Origin: Solimonas flava DSM 18980
Lineage (GTDB): Bacteria > Pseudomonadota > Gammaproteobacteria > Nevskiales > Nevskiaceae
Direction of reading: 5' to 3'
Length of the DNA stretch: 46,990 nucleotides
Assembly (NCBI RefSeq): GCF_000426685.1
Contig: NZ_AUFV01000021.1
Location: forward strand, 1-46,990
Shown here piece after piece: positions 36,714 through 45,014 of the stretch. Below the pieces are notes generated by a model, which ran no database searches, was not told where the DNA came from, and saw only the letters and a program-made list of their open reading frames with translations. Position numbers and translations under genes: made by a program. How positions within the stretch are numbered: position 1 is the first letter of the stretch; the number at the start of each line of letters is the position of its first letter.

Positions 36714-37748
36714 TCAGCGATCCCGGCGGATCTGCCGGATCTGCCTGAAGCTCACCAGCCTGCGGCTGGCCTCGTCCCACAGCGCCAGGCGCATGGTGCC
36801 GAAGCTGCCGAAGAAAGTGATCGCCTTGACCTGCTGGAACAGCGGATCAGCCTCGTGGCATTGCTGCAGGTAGTAGTTCGGAATGCGCGCGCTGAGATGA
36901 TGGATGTGGTGGAAGCCGATATTGCCGGAGAACCACTGCAGCACGCGCGGCAGCTTGTAGAACGAGCTGCCCTTGAGCGCCGCGCTCACGTAGTCCCAGT
37001 TGCTGCCGCGCGCCCAGTAGACGTCCTCGAACTGGTGCTGCACGTAGAACAGCCAGACGCCGATCGCGCCGGCCACGGCCAGCACCGTCAGCTGGATCGC
37101 CAGATACGCCCAGAACCCGAACAGCGCGCTCATCGCGATCGCGCCGCACAGCATCGCCAGATTGGTCCACCACACCGAGTGCCGCTCGCGCACGCCGGCG
37201 CGCGGCGACGGGTAGCGCTGCATGACGAGGAACACGAACAGCGGCGCGACCACGAACAGGATGATCGGGTTGCGCGCGAGCCGGTACGCGAAACGCTTCC
37301 AGCGCGACGACTCCAGATATTCCTGGACCGTCATCGTCCAGATGTCGCCGGTGCCGCGCTTGTCGAGGTGGCCGGCGGTGGTGTGGTGAATGCCGTGCTG
37401 CCAGCTCCAGTGCTGGAACGGCGTCACCGTCAGCACGCCGGAGATGAATCCGACCACGTTGTTGGCGCGCGGCGAGCTGAGATAGGAGCCGTGGCCGCAG
37501 TCGTGAAAGATGATGAAGATGCGTACCAGCAGCGCGCCGGCCAGCACCGCGAGCGGCACCGTCAGCCACCACGACACCGACAGGCTCCAGTACAGCAGCG
37601 CCCACAGCAGCGCGTACGAACCGAAGGTATTGGCGATCTGCCACGCCGCGCGCCCGTTGGACGGCCGCTGGTAGCGGGAAACGATCTGCCGCCAGGCGGC
37701 GGCGCTGTGCTGGGGAGTGTCGGTTGCCGGCTGCGTACCACTGCTCAT
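36714..37748 (-). CDS. membrane fatty-acid desaturase
   Basis: 344 residues with several membrane segments. The three histidine boxes of di-iron desaturases are intact: HDCGHG (about residue 86), HGIHHTTAGHLD (about 122) and HHIHHLSARIPNYY (about 286). This fits acyl-lipid or acyl-CoA desaturases of the DesA/COG3239 type, acting in the inner membrane to adjust fluidity. AAGAGA precedes the ATG at 37748; a longer frame to 37925 lacks support. Confidence 0.9.
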   Translation of the reverse strand: MSSGTQPATDTPQHSAAAWRQIVSRYQRPSNGRAAWQIANTFGSYALLWALLYWSLSVSWWLTVPLAVLAGALLVRIFIIFHDCGHGSYLSSPRANNVVGFISGVLTVTPFQHWSWQHGIHHTTAGHLDKRGTGDIWTMTVQEYLESSRWKRFAYRLARNPIILFVVAPLFVFLVMQRYPSPRAGVRERHSVWWTNLAMLCGAIAMSALFGFWAYLAIQLTVLAVAGAIGVWLFYVQHQFEDVYWARGSNWDYVSAALKGSSFYKLPRVLQWFSGNIGFHHIHHLSARIPNYYLQQCHEADPLFQQVKAITFFGSFGTMRLALWDEASRRLVSFRQIRQIRRDR

Positions 37749-37932
37749 CGATGTCTCTTGCCCGACCGGGCATTCAAGGGGAGCCGCCGCGACGGGCGGG
37801 GCCGGCTGCGCGAACGCCGCGCGCCGGTCCGCGTATCGCGGCTTCAGCGTATCCGGCGCCAGGCGCGGCGCTCGCACGCCGGCGCCAACGCCGTCCGGCG
37901 ACTCTGCGCCGCCAGCGGCGCGCACCGTACCA

Positions 37933-38178
37933 CTATCGCGTCTGTTCTGCCTCGACGGCGTCGAGCTTGCGCTTGGCGGCGTCGTTCGCGTCGAGCGCGG
38001 CGTCGACCTTGTCGGCGATCGCGTTGCCGGCGTAGCCGACGCTTTCGGTGTTGCGGATGCCGCGCGTCTCCTCGCGACCGGCCGGCGGATCGTCGACGTG
38101 CGGTGGCTTGTCCTTCGGATGGCAGCCGGCGGCCAGCAGCGCCGCGGCCAGTCCGAGCATGACGATGGAACGATTCAT
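37933..38178 (-). CDS. small lipoprotein
   Basis: 81 residues. The signal peptide ends in the lipobox LLAAGC (lipidated Cys19). The mature part is short and charged, with NAIADKVDAALDANDAAKRKLDAVE resembling a short coiled coil. A strong GAGGAG precedes the ATG. Similar small Lpp-like proteins tether to the envelope; no named family is assigned. It is divergent from the MFS gene. Confidence 0.72.
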   Translation of the reverse strand: MNRSIVMLGLAAALLAAGCHPKDKPPHVDDPPAGREETRGIRNTESVGYAGNAIADKVDAALDANDAAKRKLDAVEAEQTR

Positions 38179-38322
38179 CCCGATCTCCTCGACCTGAGGC
38201 CGCGAGTCTAGCGCGCCGCGCGCTCCGTGCCGCACAATCGCGGCCGCCCTGCACCGCGCCTCGGGCCGCGAGCTGCAGCGCCGGCGCCCGCCGCCGGACC
38301 ATCGAACCAGTAGGGAGCAGCG

Positions 38323-39615
38323 ATGAACGATCCGAACGCAGCGGCGGCTGCGCTCAATTCCCCGCGCCGCGTGCTGTTCGCGAGCCTGATCGGCACAACG
38401 ATCGAGTTCTTCGACTTCTACATCTACGCGACCGCGGCCGTTCTCGTCTTCCCCAAACTGTTCTTCCCGGCGTCCGATCCGGCGTCGGCGACGCTGCAGT
38501 CGCTGGCGACCTTCGCGATCGCCTTTTTCGCGCGACCGATCGGCTCGGCGCTGTTCGGCCACTACGGCGATCGCATCGGCCGCAAGGCGACGCTGGTCGC
38601 GGCGCTGCTGACGATGGGCCTGTCCACCGTCGTCATCGGCCTGTTGCCGACCTACGCGACGATCGGCGTGCTGGCGCCGATCGGCCTGGCGCTGTGCCGC
38701 TTCGGCCAGGGCCTCGGCCTCGGCGGCGAATGGGGCGGCGCGGTGCTGCTCGCCACCGAGAACGCGCCGCCCGGCAAGCGCGCCTGGTACGGCATGTTCC
38801 CGCAGCTCGGCGCGCCGCTCGGCTTCATCTGCTCCGGCAGCATTTTTTTGCTGCTGTCCGAGCTGCTCAGCGACGACCAGTTCTTCGCCTGGGGCTGGCG
38901 CGTCCCGTTCATCGCCAGCGCGCTGCTGGTGCTGATGGGCCTCTACGTGCGCCTCAAGATCACCGAGACGCCGGCCTTCCAGAAGGCGCTGGACCGCGAG
39001 GAGCGCGTGCGCGTGCCGATGCTCAGCGTGTTCCGCCACCATCCGCGCGCGCTCGTGCTCGGCACGCTGCTGGCGGTGGCGACCTTCGTGCTGTTCTACC
39101 TGATGACGGTGTTCGCGCTGTCGTGGGGCACCACGGCGCTCGGCTACCCGCGCCAGCAGTTCCTGCTGATCCAGCTGTTCGGCATCCTGTTCTTCGCGCT
39201 GACGATCCCGTTCTCGGCACAGTTCGCCGACCGCCACGGCCGCCGCCGCACGCTGCTCTGGGTCACCGCGGCGATGGCCGCGTTCGGCCTGATCCTGGCG
39301 CCGCTGTTCAGCGCCGGCCTCCCTGGCGTGCTGCTGACGCTGGCGCTCGGCCTGTCGCTGATGGGCCTGACCTACGGTCCGCTCGGCACCATTCTCTCCG
39401 AGCTGTTTCCGACCGCGGTGCGCTACACCGGCGCCTCGCTGACCTTCAACCTCGCCGGCATCGTCGGCGCGTCGCTGGCGCCGTACATCGCCACCTGGCT
39501 CGCCAAAACCTACGGGCTGCAGTACGTCGGCTACTACCTGACCGCCGCGTCGCTGCTGACCTTCGTCGCGCTGTGGCTGACGCACGAGACGAAGGAAGAG
39601 AACCTCACGATTTGA
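38323..39615 (+). CDS. MFS transporter, metabolite:H+ symporter (MHS) type
   Basis: 430-residue, 12-segment major-facilitator protein. TIEFFDFYIYATAA in the first segment and GDRIGRKATL in loop 2-3 are characteristic of the MHS/ProP branch, which carries carboxylates such as citrate, ketoglutarate or shikimate, or osmolytes. The substrate is not readable. TAGGGAG lies upstream of the ATG. Confidence 0.88.
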   Translation: MNDPNAAAAALNSPRRVLFASLIGTTIEFFDFYIYATAAVLVFPKLFFPASDPASATLQSLATFAIAFFARPIGSALFGHYGDRIGRKATLVAALLTMGLSTVVIGLLPTYATIGVLAPIGLALCRFGQGLGLGGEWGGAVLLATENAPPGKRAWYGMFPQLGAPLGFICSGSIFLLLSELLSDDQFFAWGWRVPFIASALLVLMGLYVRLKITETPAFQKALDREERVRVPMLSVFRHHPRALVLGTLLAVATFVLFYLMTVFALSWGTTALGYPRQQFLLIQLFGILFFALTIPFSAQFADRHGRRRTLLWVTAAMAAFGLILAPLFSAGLPGVLLTLALGLSLMGLTYGPLGTILSELFPTAVRYTGASLTFNLAGIVGASLAPYIATWLAKTYGLQYVGYYLTAASLLTFVALWLTHETKEENLTI

Positions 39616-39699
39616 AGTTCCCTTCCCCGGGCACGGGAGAAGGACCGGAGAGGGATCCTCGCGCCGCGTCGACGCCGCCGCACGACCCCTCATCCAAAA

Positions 39700-39723
39700 C
39701 CTCTGCCCGCATGCGGGCAGAGG
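39700..39723. terminator. 24-bp perfect palindrome between two MFS genes
   Basis: The arms CCTCTGCCCGCA/TGCGGGCAGAGG are exact, followed by GGAAAAC. With the preceding GAAGG and CCCTCATCC stretches it resembles the REP-like intergenic units common in xanthomonad-type genomes, so it may be dispersed in the genome. It would also end or attenuate transcription between the transporters. Confidence 0.6.
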
Positions 39724-39750
39724 GAAAACAAAAACATGGAGGAGTGGAAG

Positions 39751-41052
39751 ATGCTCAGCCTGACGCGTTACCAGTGGATCGTGCTGTTCGCCGCCTGGCT
39801 CGGCTGGGGTTTCGACCTTTTCGACAGCATCCTCTTCAACTTCGTCGCGCCGAACTGCGTGCCGACGCTGCTCGGCCTGCCGATCGGCTCGCCGGAAGCC
39901 AAGCAGGCGACGCTGTACTGGACCGGCATCCTGACCTCGCTGCTGCTGATCGGCTGGGCCGCCGGCGGCGTGCTGTTCGGCTACATCGGCGACCGCATCG
40001 GCCGCACGCGCACGATGCTGCTGACCATCCTCATGTACGCGCTCGGCACCGCCGCCTGCGCGTTCGCGCCGAACATCTGGGTGCTGCTCGTGTTCCGCCT
40101 CGTCGCCAGCCTCGGCATCGGCGGCGAATGGGCCGCCGGCGCCTCGATGGTGGCCGAGGTCATGCCCGAGAACAAACGCGTCGAGGCCGGCGCGCTGCTC
40201 TACACCTCCGCGGCGTTCGGCACCACGCTCGCCACGCTGCTCAATCTGCAGATCGCCGGACACTGGTTCGCCGACCAGCCGGAAGTCTCCTGGCGCTACG
40301 TCTTCCTGTGCGGCCTGATTCCCGCCGCCGTCGCCTTCGGCGTGCGCCTGTTCGTGCGCGAGCCGGAACGCTGGATGCACGCGGCCCGGCACGCCGCGCC
40401 GCCGCGCATCGGCGAGCTGTTCTCGCCGCAAATGCGCCGCCTCACGCTCAGCGGCTTTCTGATGGCGCTGATCGCGCTGATCACCTGGTGGAGCTGCAAC
40501 GCCTTCCTGCCGACCTTCGCGACCGGCCTCGCCCAGGTGGAAGCCGCGGCCCGTGGCCTCGACCGCACGATGACGCTCAAGCTGGTCGAAGACTGGAAGT
40601 TCACGGCGACGATGGCTTTCAACGTCGGCGGCCTGATCGGCACGCTGCTGACGATCCCGGCCGCCAAGCTGCTCGGCCGCCGGCCGATGTTCGGCATCTA
40701 CTTCGCCGCATCCGCCGCCGCGATCTTCCTCACCTTCGGCGCCGACCTCACCCCGCAGGCGCGGCTCTACTGCTACTTCCTGATCGGCCTGTCGGTGTTC
40801 GGCATCTTCGGCAGCTTCACCTACTACCTGCCGGAACTGTTCCCGACGCGCCTGCGCGCGACCGGCGCCGGCTTCTGCTACAACATCGGCCGCGTCATCG
40901 CCGCCGGCGGGCCGTTCATCGTCGGCCTGTACGCCTCCAAGGTCGCCAGCGGCGCGGTCGGCGTGCTGTTCTGGATCGGCGTCGTGCCGCTCGCCGGCCT
41001 GCTGCTGATGCCGCTGGTCGTCGAGACCAAGGGCCGCGCGCTGGCGGATTGA
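39751..41052 (+). CDS. MFS transporter, carboxylate/sugar-acid type
   Basis: 433 residues and 12 segments. WGFDLFDSILFNFVAP in the first segment, GDRIGRTRTM in loop 2-3 and GIGGEWAAGASMVAE in segment 4 suit the organic-acid/aromatic-acid MFS families. The ATG at 39751 is preferred because GGAGGAG lies six bases upstream; the ATG at 39736 has no ribosome site. It ends 9 bp from the convergent intI stop. Whether it carries products of the catabolic island is unknown. Confidence 0.87.
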   Translation: MLSLTRYQWIVLFAAWLGWGFDLFDSILFNFVAPNCVPTLLGLPIGSPEAKQATLYWTGILTSLLLIGWAAGGVLFGYIGDRIGRTRTMLLTILMYALGTAACAFAPNIWVLLVFRLVASLGIGGEWAAGASMVAEVMPENKRVEAGALLYTSAAFGTTLATLLNLQIAGHWFADQPEVSWRYVFLCGLIPAAVAFGVRLFVREPERWMHAARHAAPPRIGELFSPQMRRLTLSGFLMALIALITWWSCNAFLPTFATGLAQVEAAARGLDRTMTLKLVEDWKFTATMAFNVGGLIGTLLTIPAAKLLGRRPMFGIYFAASAAAIFLTFGADLTPQARLYCYFLIGLSVFGIFGSFTYYLPELFPTRLRATGAGFCYNIGRVIAAGGPFIVGLYASKVASGAVGVLFWIGVVPLAGLLLMPLVVETKGRALAD

Positions 41053-41061
41053 GGGCGCCCC

Positions 41062-42063
41062 TCAACGCCGCGGCGGCGCGCGATCGAGCGGACTCAGCGT
41101 GCCGCGGCCGCCGCGATGCAGCACATGCGTGTAGATCATCGTCGTGCCCACGTCGGCATGGCCCAGAAGCTCCTGCACGGTACGGATATCGGCGCCGCCC
41201 TCCAGCAGATGCGTCGCGAACGAGTGCCGCAAAGTGTGCGGCGTAACCGGCTTGGCGATGCCGGCGCGGCGCGCGGCGTTGCGCACGAGCTTCTGAATGC
41301 CGGACGGATCGAGATGATGCCGCTGCATGCGGCCCGATCTCGGATCACGCGAGAAGACGTCCGACACGAAGACGTACTGCCAGCCCCATTCCGTCGCCGC
41401 GTTCGGATACTTCGTCGCCAGCGCGTCGGGTAGCCAGACCGTGGCGCGCCCCGCCGCGAGATCGCGCTCGTAGCAGCTGCGCCGCTGCGCGACGAGAAGC
41501 TGCAGCGGCTCGCGCAGCGAATCCGGCAGAACCGTCACGCGGTCCTTGCCGCCCTTGCCGTCACGAACCACGATCTGCCGCTGGTCGAAATCCACATCCT
41601 TCACGCGCAACCGCAGGCCTTCCATGAGGCGCATGCCGGTGCCGTACAGGAGCTTCACCAGCAGCACCGCCGGCTCCGGCCCGCTCACCGCATCCAGCAG
41701 GGCAAAGACCTCGGACGACGACAGCACCGTAGGAAGGCGCGCAGACTTCTTGGCTCTGCTCACGTCCTGGAGCCGCGGCAGATCGATCTCCAACACCTGC
41801 CGATTGAGGAACAGCACGGCAGCGAGCGCGAGATTCTGCGTGCTCGCCGATACCTTGCGGTCCAGGGCGAGGCCGGACAGAAACGCCTCCACTTCCGCCG
41901 CCCCGAGCTCGCGCGGATGCCGCTTGCCGCTGAACAGGATGAAGCGTTTAATCCAGTGCCAATAGGTCTCTTCGGTGCGCAGGCTGTAATGCAGCGTGCG
42001 CATCTTGCTTCGGAACTGATCCACCAGACGAGGAGAAGCCGACGATGCCGTCGCGTCCGCCAT
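41062..42063 (-). CDS. intI: integron integrase
   Basis: 333-residue tyrosine recombinase with the features that separate IntI from phage and XerC/D enzymes: [18 protein letters not shown] at the N-terminus and the IntI-specific extra segment (about 205-260) reading [15 protein letters not shown] and [15 protein letters not shown]. Catalytic residues are R145 (GTGMRLMEG), H276/R279 ([12 protein letters not shown]), H302 ([10 protein letters not shown]) and the nucleophile Y311 (MIYTHVL). It looks intact. It is transcribed away from the cassette array, as in all integrons. No LexA-type CTGT...ACAG box is seen upstream. Confidence 0.96.
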   Translation of the reverse strand: MADATASSASPRLVDQFRSKMRTLHYSLRTEETYWHWIKRFILFSGKRHPRELGAAEVEAFLSGLALDRKVSASTQNLALAAVLFLNRQVLEIDLPRLQDVSRAKKSARLPTVLSSSEVFALLDAVSGPEPAVLLVKLLYGTGMRLMEGLRLRVKDVDFDQRQIVVRDGKGGKDRVTVLPDSLREPLQLLVAQRRSCYERDLAAGRATVWLPDALATKYPNAATEWGWQYVFVSDVFSRDPRSGRMQRHHLDPSGIQKLVRNAARRAGIAKPVTPHTLRHSFATHLLEGGADIRTVQELLGHADVGTTMIYTHVLHRGGRGTLSPLDRAPPRR

Positions 42064-42184
42064 CGTGTCCGCCCCTAAAAAAGCGACCGCCGCGTAATCA
42101 AGGCCTTGCGAGCGAGCAGGGCGAGTTATACGGACTGCATCACGGATTAGGCGGACAGCCTCGTCCGCCTAATTGGCGTTGGGC
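42064..42184. other. candidate attI site
   Basis: The gap between intI and cassette 1 ends in GTTGGGC (42178-42184), a match to the GTTRRRY core at which IntI cuts. The next base starts sequence of lower G+C. The precise attI boundaries cannot be read. Confidence 0.7.
42146..42173. repeat. perfect 11-bp inverted repeat inside the attI region
   Basis: ATTAGGCGGAC, loop AGCCTC, GTCCGCCTAAT, ending four bases before the recombination core. It may be an integrase-binding or folded recombination element, or a remnant of an attC. Confidence 0.6.
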
Positions 42185-42259
42185 CTTTCTCTTGAATCCC
42201 GCTGCCTTGGTTTGCGTATTCTGGCGCTGCGACATAACGGAATAAGTTGAGGGAAAGAC

Positions 42260-44710
42260 ATGAGCGCACCGACGTCAACAAATGGTGGAGATGAAGACGA
42301 ACTGCTACGCGTCGCAGTGCGCCAGGCATTAAACAGCGACGCCGTTCTTTTCTTGGGCGCTGGTGCAGCCAAAGACGCAAGAACCAAGGATGGCAACTCT
42401 CTCCCGACCGGAGCGGAGCTCTCAAACGCGCTTGCCTCTGAATGCGGACTTGGTTCCGGCTACTCACTTGATAGCATCGCCCAGCACTTCCTTGAAGTTC
42501 GCAGCGAAACAGCGTTGATCAACGCGCTCCGACGACATTTGAACGTTGCCTCCGTGGGAGACGTGCTCATAGAGCTTGCTAAGGTTCCTTGGTCGAGAGT
42601 CTGGACGACCAACTACGACGACGCCTTTGAGCGCGCATTGACTCTCGGCAAAATGACGCATTACTCCCTGACAACAGCTGCGGGCGTAGAAAACGCTCAA
42701 GGGAACAGGCTGATCCTTCTGCACATCAACGGTGCGCTTGCGCGCCTCACGCAGGCGCTCACCCCAGATTTCGTCCTTACTGCACTGGGGTACTCAACGC
42801 AGACCTTTATGGATACCGAGTGGTCAACGGTCTTTCGCAACGATCTGCAGCGCGCCAAGGCGATTGTATTTGTTGGCTACTCATTGGCTGATATTGATAT
42901 CTCCAGGCTTGTCTTTAACCCTGACTTGTTTCGCGCAAAAGTGCATTTCGTGGATCGAGTGGGCGTAGATCCGGTCTTGAGGACAAAGCTTTCGAAATTC
43001 GGAACGGTGCACTCAATTGGGCTAGAAGCATTGCGCAACATCGTTGCGGAAGAACGGGCTCAGTGGGTTCCGCCACGGCTCATCGAGGAGTATCGGTGCT
43101 GGTTCCCGATCGAGCCAAAGAAGCCCCTGCGGACGGCTACCGACGACGACTTCTACGAGTTGATCTTGCGCGGCGTATCCCACGACGAACTGATCATGTC
43201 ACAGCTCGAAGAGCCGACAAAGGCCACCTACACGGTTGTTAGAGATTTCGAGGCGGCGTGCATTAGTCATCTTGGACAGCAGAATGCAGTGGCAACGGTC
43301 GTTGGTTCATTTGCGAACGGCAAGACTGTCGCTCTCCGCTCTATCGCGTTGCAGCTTGCAGCTCAAGGTCGAGATGTATTTGAGTTTGGCGCTCCGATGG
43401 AGGTGGCATCTCTAGAGCTACAACGCCTCTGCAAGCGTGATTCAGCGTTTGTCCTGGTTCTCGAAAACTATTCACGAAATCTGGAACTTGTCGAGTGTTT
43501 CTGTCGATATGCTCGGCCGGACTGCGCACTGCTGCTATCGGAGCGTACTGAGGTGCACGAGCTTCGGTCTGCCGTGTTGAACGACAGAGCAAAGAGCAGG
43601 AACGTAAAGGTCTACGAGGTAGACCTACTCGAAAATAACGAAGTTGCCCGTCTGTCAGCGCTCTTGAACCTGCGTGGCTTGTGGGGTGAACGTGCTGGCT
43701 TAAGCGAAGCACAACGGCTTGCCTATCTAAAACAGGACTGCGGCCGGCAACTGCAAGCCGTTCTCATCGATGTTGCCAACTCTCCACAGATACGGACGCG
43801 TCTCGCCGACATAGTGCGTCATTTCACCTCGCTAGAAGGAGGACTTAGTGTCCTGATAACTCTGTGTTTACTTCAGGCAATCGGCGAGCAACCACGTACC
43901 GACGTTGCGGCTGAACTTCTACAACTGTCCTACGATAGCTTTCAGAGGCTGACGAGAGATGAAGTTGCACGGCAGATTCTAGCAGTCCAGTCCGGAGTGG
44001 CGGCCTTCCGATCTCCTGTGATGGCGAGTGCTGTTCTAAACGGACTACCAACAGCCACTAGCGTCACTGAGGTTGTTGCCGAGTGCGTCAAACGCGGGGA
44101 GCAGTCCCGTCGTGCCGATTCATATCTAGGAACCATATCGAAGGAGTTAATGCGGTTCGCCAACTTGGAGAGAATTCTTCCAGACAAGGGACGGCGCGTC
44201 GCGCTTCAGAACTTCTATGAAGACATAAAAACTGTTCCATCAATCCGCTCAAATCCACACTATTGGCTTCAATACGCCATGGCGCGCATGAGCCTTGGCG
44301 AGCTGTCAGTAGCACGCAAATACTTTGAGCAAAGCTACTCCCTAGCGGAGAAAATGCGGGGATACGATACATTTCAAATCGATAATCATTACTGCAGACT
44401 TCTCTTGCGAGAAGCAGAGAACACTACCGACAGCGACGAAGCATTCAAAGCGGTGGACGAAGCCTTGCAGACGCTGAAGAAGCAAGTCCTTCGCGAGAAT
44501 CGCCACTATCCGTATAGATCAGCCTGGAATCTCGAAGGTGTTGCCAAAAGGCATGGCAAATCATGGACGGAAAGCCAACGGCAGTCCGTCGCAAGTGCTG
44601 CAAGATATCTAATCGATGCAGCGAAGCGGCTTGATGATCACGTTGCACGGTCAGTTGCAGTCGTGGGCGGCCTTCAGCGGCTCAACAACGTAATTGCTGA
44701 ACTGTCTTAG
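42260..44710 (+). CDS. SIR2-like / STAND NTPase / TPR-like protein, probable anti-phage effector (cassette 1)
   Basis: 816 residues. Residues 25-260 form a SIR2-like domain: LFLGAGAAKDA (31-41), TTNYDDAFERA with N118, LLHINGAL with H155, and FVGYSLADIDI (204-214); N118 and H155 sit where NADase-active SIR2 effectors keep their catalytic Asn and His. A P-loop NTPase follows, with Walker A GSFANGKT (349-356), Walker B-like FVLVLEN (397-403) and LLLSER (424-429). The rest is helical, with a TPR-like stretch near 665-700. This order matches defence STAND proteins such as SIR2-type Avs and related Dsr proteins: a sensor that depletes NAD+ on infection. That role is inferred. Base composition is far less G+C-rich than the host genes. 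GAGGGAAAGAC precedes the ATG. Confidence 0.85.
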   Translation: MSAPTSTNGGDEDELLRVAVRQALNSDAVLFLGAGAAKDARTKDGNSLPTGAELSNALASECGLGSGYSLDSIAQHFLEVRSETALINALRRHLNVASVGDVLIELAKVPWSRVWTTNYDDAFERALTLGKMTHYSLTTAAGVENAQGNRLILLHINGALARLTQALTPDFVLTALGYSTQTFMDTEWSTVFRNDLQRAKAIVFVGYSLADIDISRLVFNPDLFRAKVHFVDRVGVDPVLRTKLSKFGTVHSIGLEALRNIVAEERAQWVPPRLIEEYRCWFPIEPKKPLRTATDDDFYELILRGVSHDELIMSQLEEPTKATYTVVRDFEAACISHLGQQNAVATVVGSFANGKTVALRSIALQLAAQGRDVFEFGAPMEVASLELQRLCKRDSAFVLVLENYSRNLELVECFCRYARPDCALLLSERTEVHELRSAVLNDRAKSRNVKVYEVDLLENNEVARLSALLNLRGLWGERAGLSEAQRLAYLKQDCGRQLQAVLIDVANSPQIRTRLADIVRHFTSLEGGLSVLITLCLLQAIGEQPRTDVAAELLQLSYDSFQRLTRDEVARQILAVQSGVAAFRSPVMASAVLNGLPTATSVTEVVAECVKRGEQSRRADSYLGTISKELMRFANLERILPDKGRRVALQNFYEDIKTVPSIRSNPHYWLQYAMARMSLGELSVARKYFEQSYSLAEKMRGYDTFQIDNHYCRLLLREAENTTDSDEAFKAVDEALQTLKKQVLRENRHYPYRSAWNLEGVAKRHGKSWTESQRQSVASAARYLIDAAKRLDDHVARSVAVVGGLQRLNNVIAELS

Positions 44711-44728
44711 CCTTTGGGGGGTACAAAG

Positions 44729-44738
44729 GCCCAACAAC
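44729..44738 (+). other. left part of the attC of cassette 1
   Basis: GCCCAAC (44729-44735) is the R'' core RYYYAAC, the exact complement of GTTGGGC in the candidate attI. It is followed by AAC, after which sequence belongs to the IS. Confidence 0.75.
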
Positions 44739-44759
44739 AGGTACATGGACTCCTCCCGC

Positions 44760-45014
44760 AAGCGCGCAGGTGAAGTGAATCGCTGATCGCGGCGTGCGAA
44801 GGTGGTTGCAGTCGTACATTCGGCTTCGTCGAGGGCCTGCGCTGCAGGCCGAGCCTTCATGGAAATCCGCGCCGGGAGAGCCACACGCTCGCAACGAGCT
44901 TTTACGCGCTCACGCTTGTTATCGGCTTTGTTTCCCGGACGGTCCGACCGTCTACGCCATGATCCGCTGTCTTCTCCTGCGCAACCGCTGGAAAGGTTTT
45001 GGTTCTGCTCCCGA
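44760..45014 (-). ncRNA. candidate guide RNA region (seekRNA/bridge-like) of the IS1111 element
   Basis: 255 bases of non-coding sequence on the downstream side of the transposase gene, where IS1111 elements are reported to encode the RNA that chooses the target. It has a GGCCTGC-GCT-GCAGGCC hairpin (44834-44850) and, at 44814-44826, GTACATTCGGCTT: GTACAT equals the left IS junction (44741-44746) and TCGGCTT is the complement of AAGCCGA in the attC right flank (46155-46161). The match is short, so this is a proposal. Confidence 0.45.

Larger units (their letters stand above)
44711..45014. other. 304-base stretch without protein gene: attC left end plus IS left non-coding end
   Basis: It contains the cassette 1 attC left core, the IS junction and IS inverted repeat, and the IS non-coding region described separately. 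Short reading frames here have no family resemblance. Confidence 0.7.

Noticed and set aside
37933-40431. 832-codon minus-strand frame across the first MFS gene
   Set aside because: Only its last 81 codons are real, being the small lipoprotein with its own start and ribosome site; the rest is a shadow of the transporter.
41062-42063. Phage or XerC/D integrase as an alternative for the recombinase
   Set aside because: The IntI-specific inserted segment with EWGWQYVF and RHHLD, plus attC sites on the promoter side, settle it as an integron integrase.
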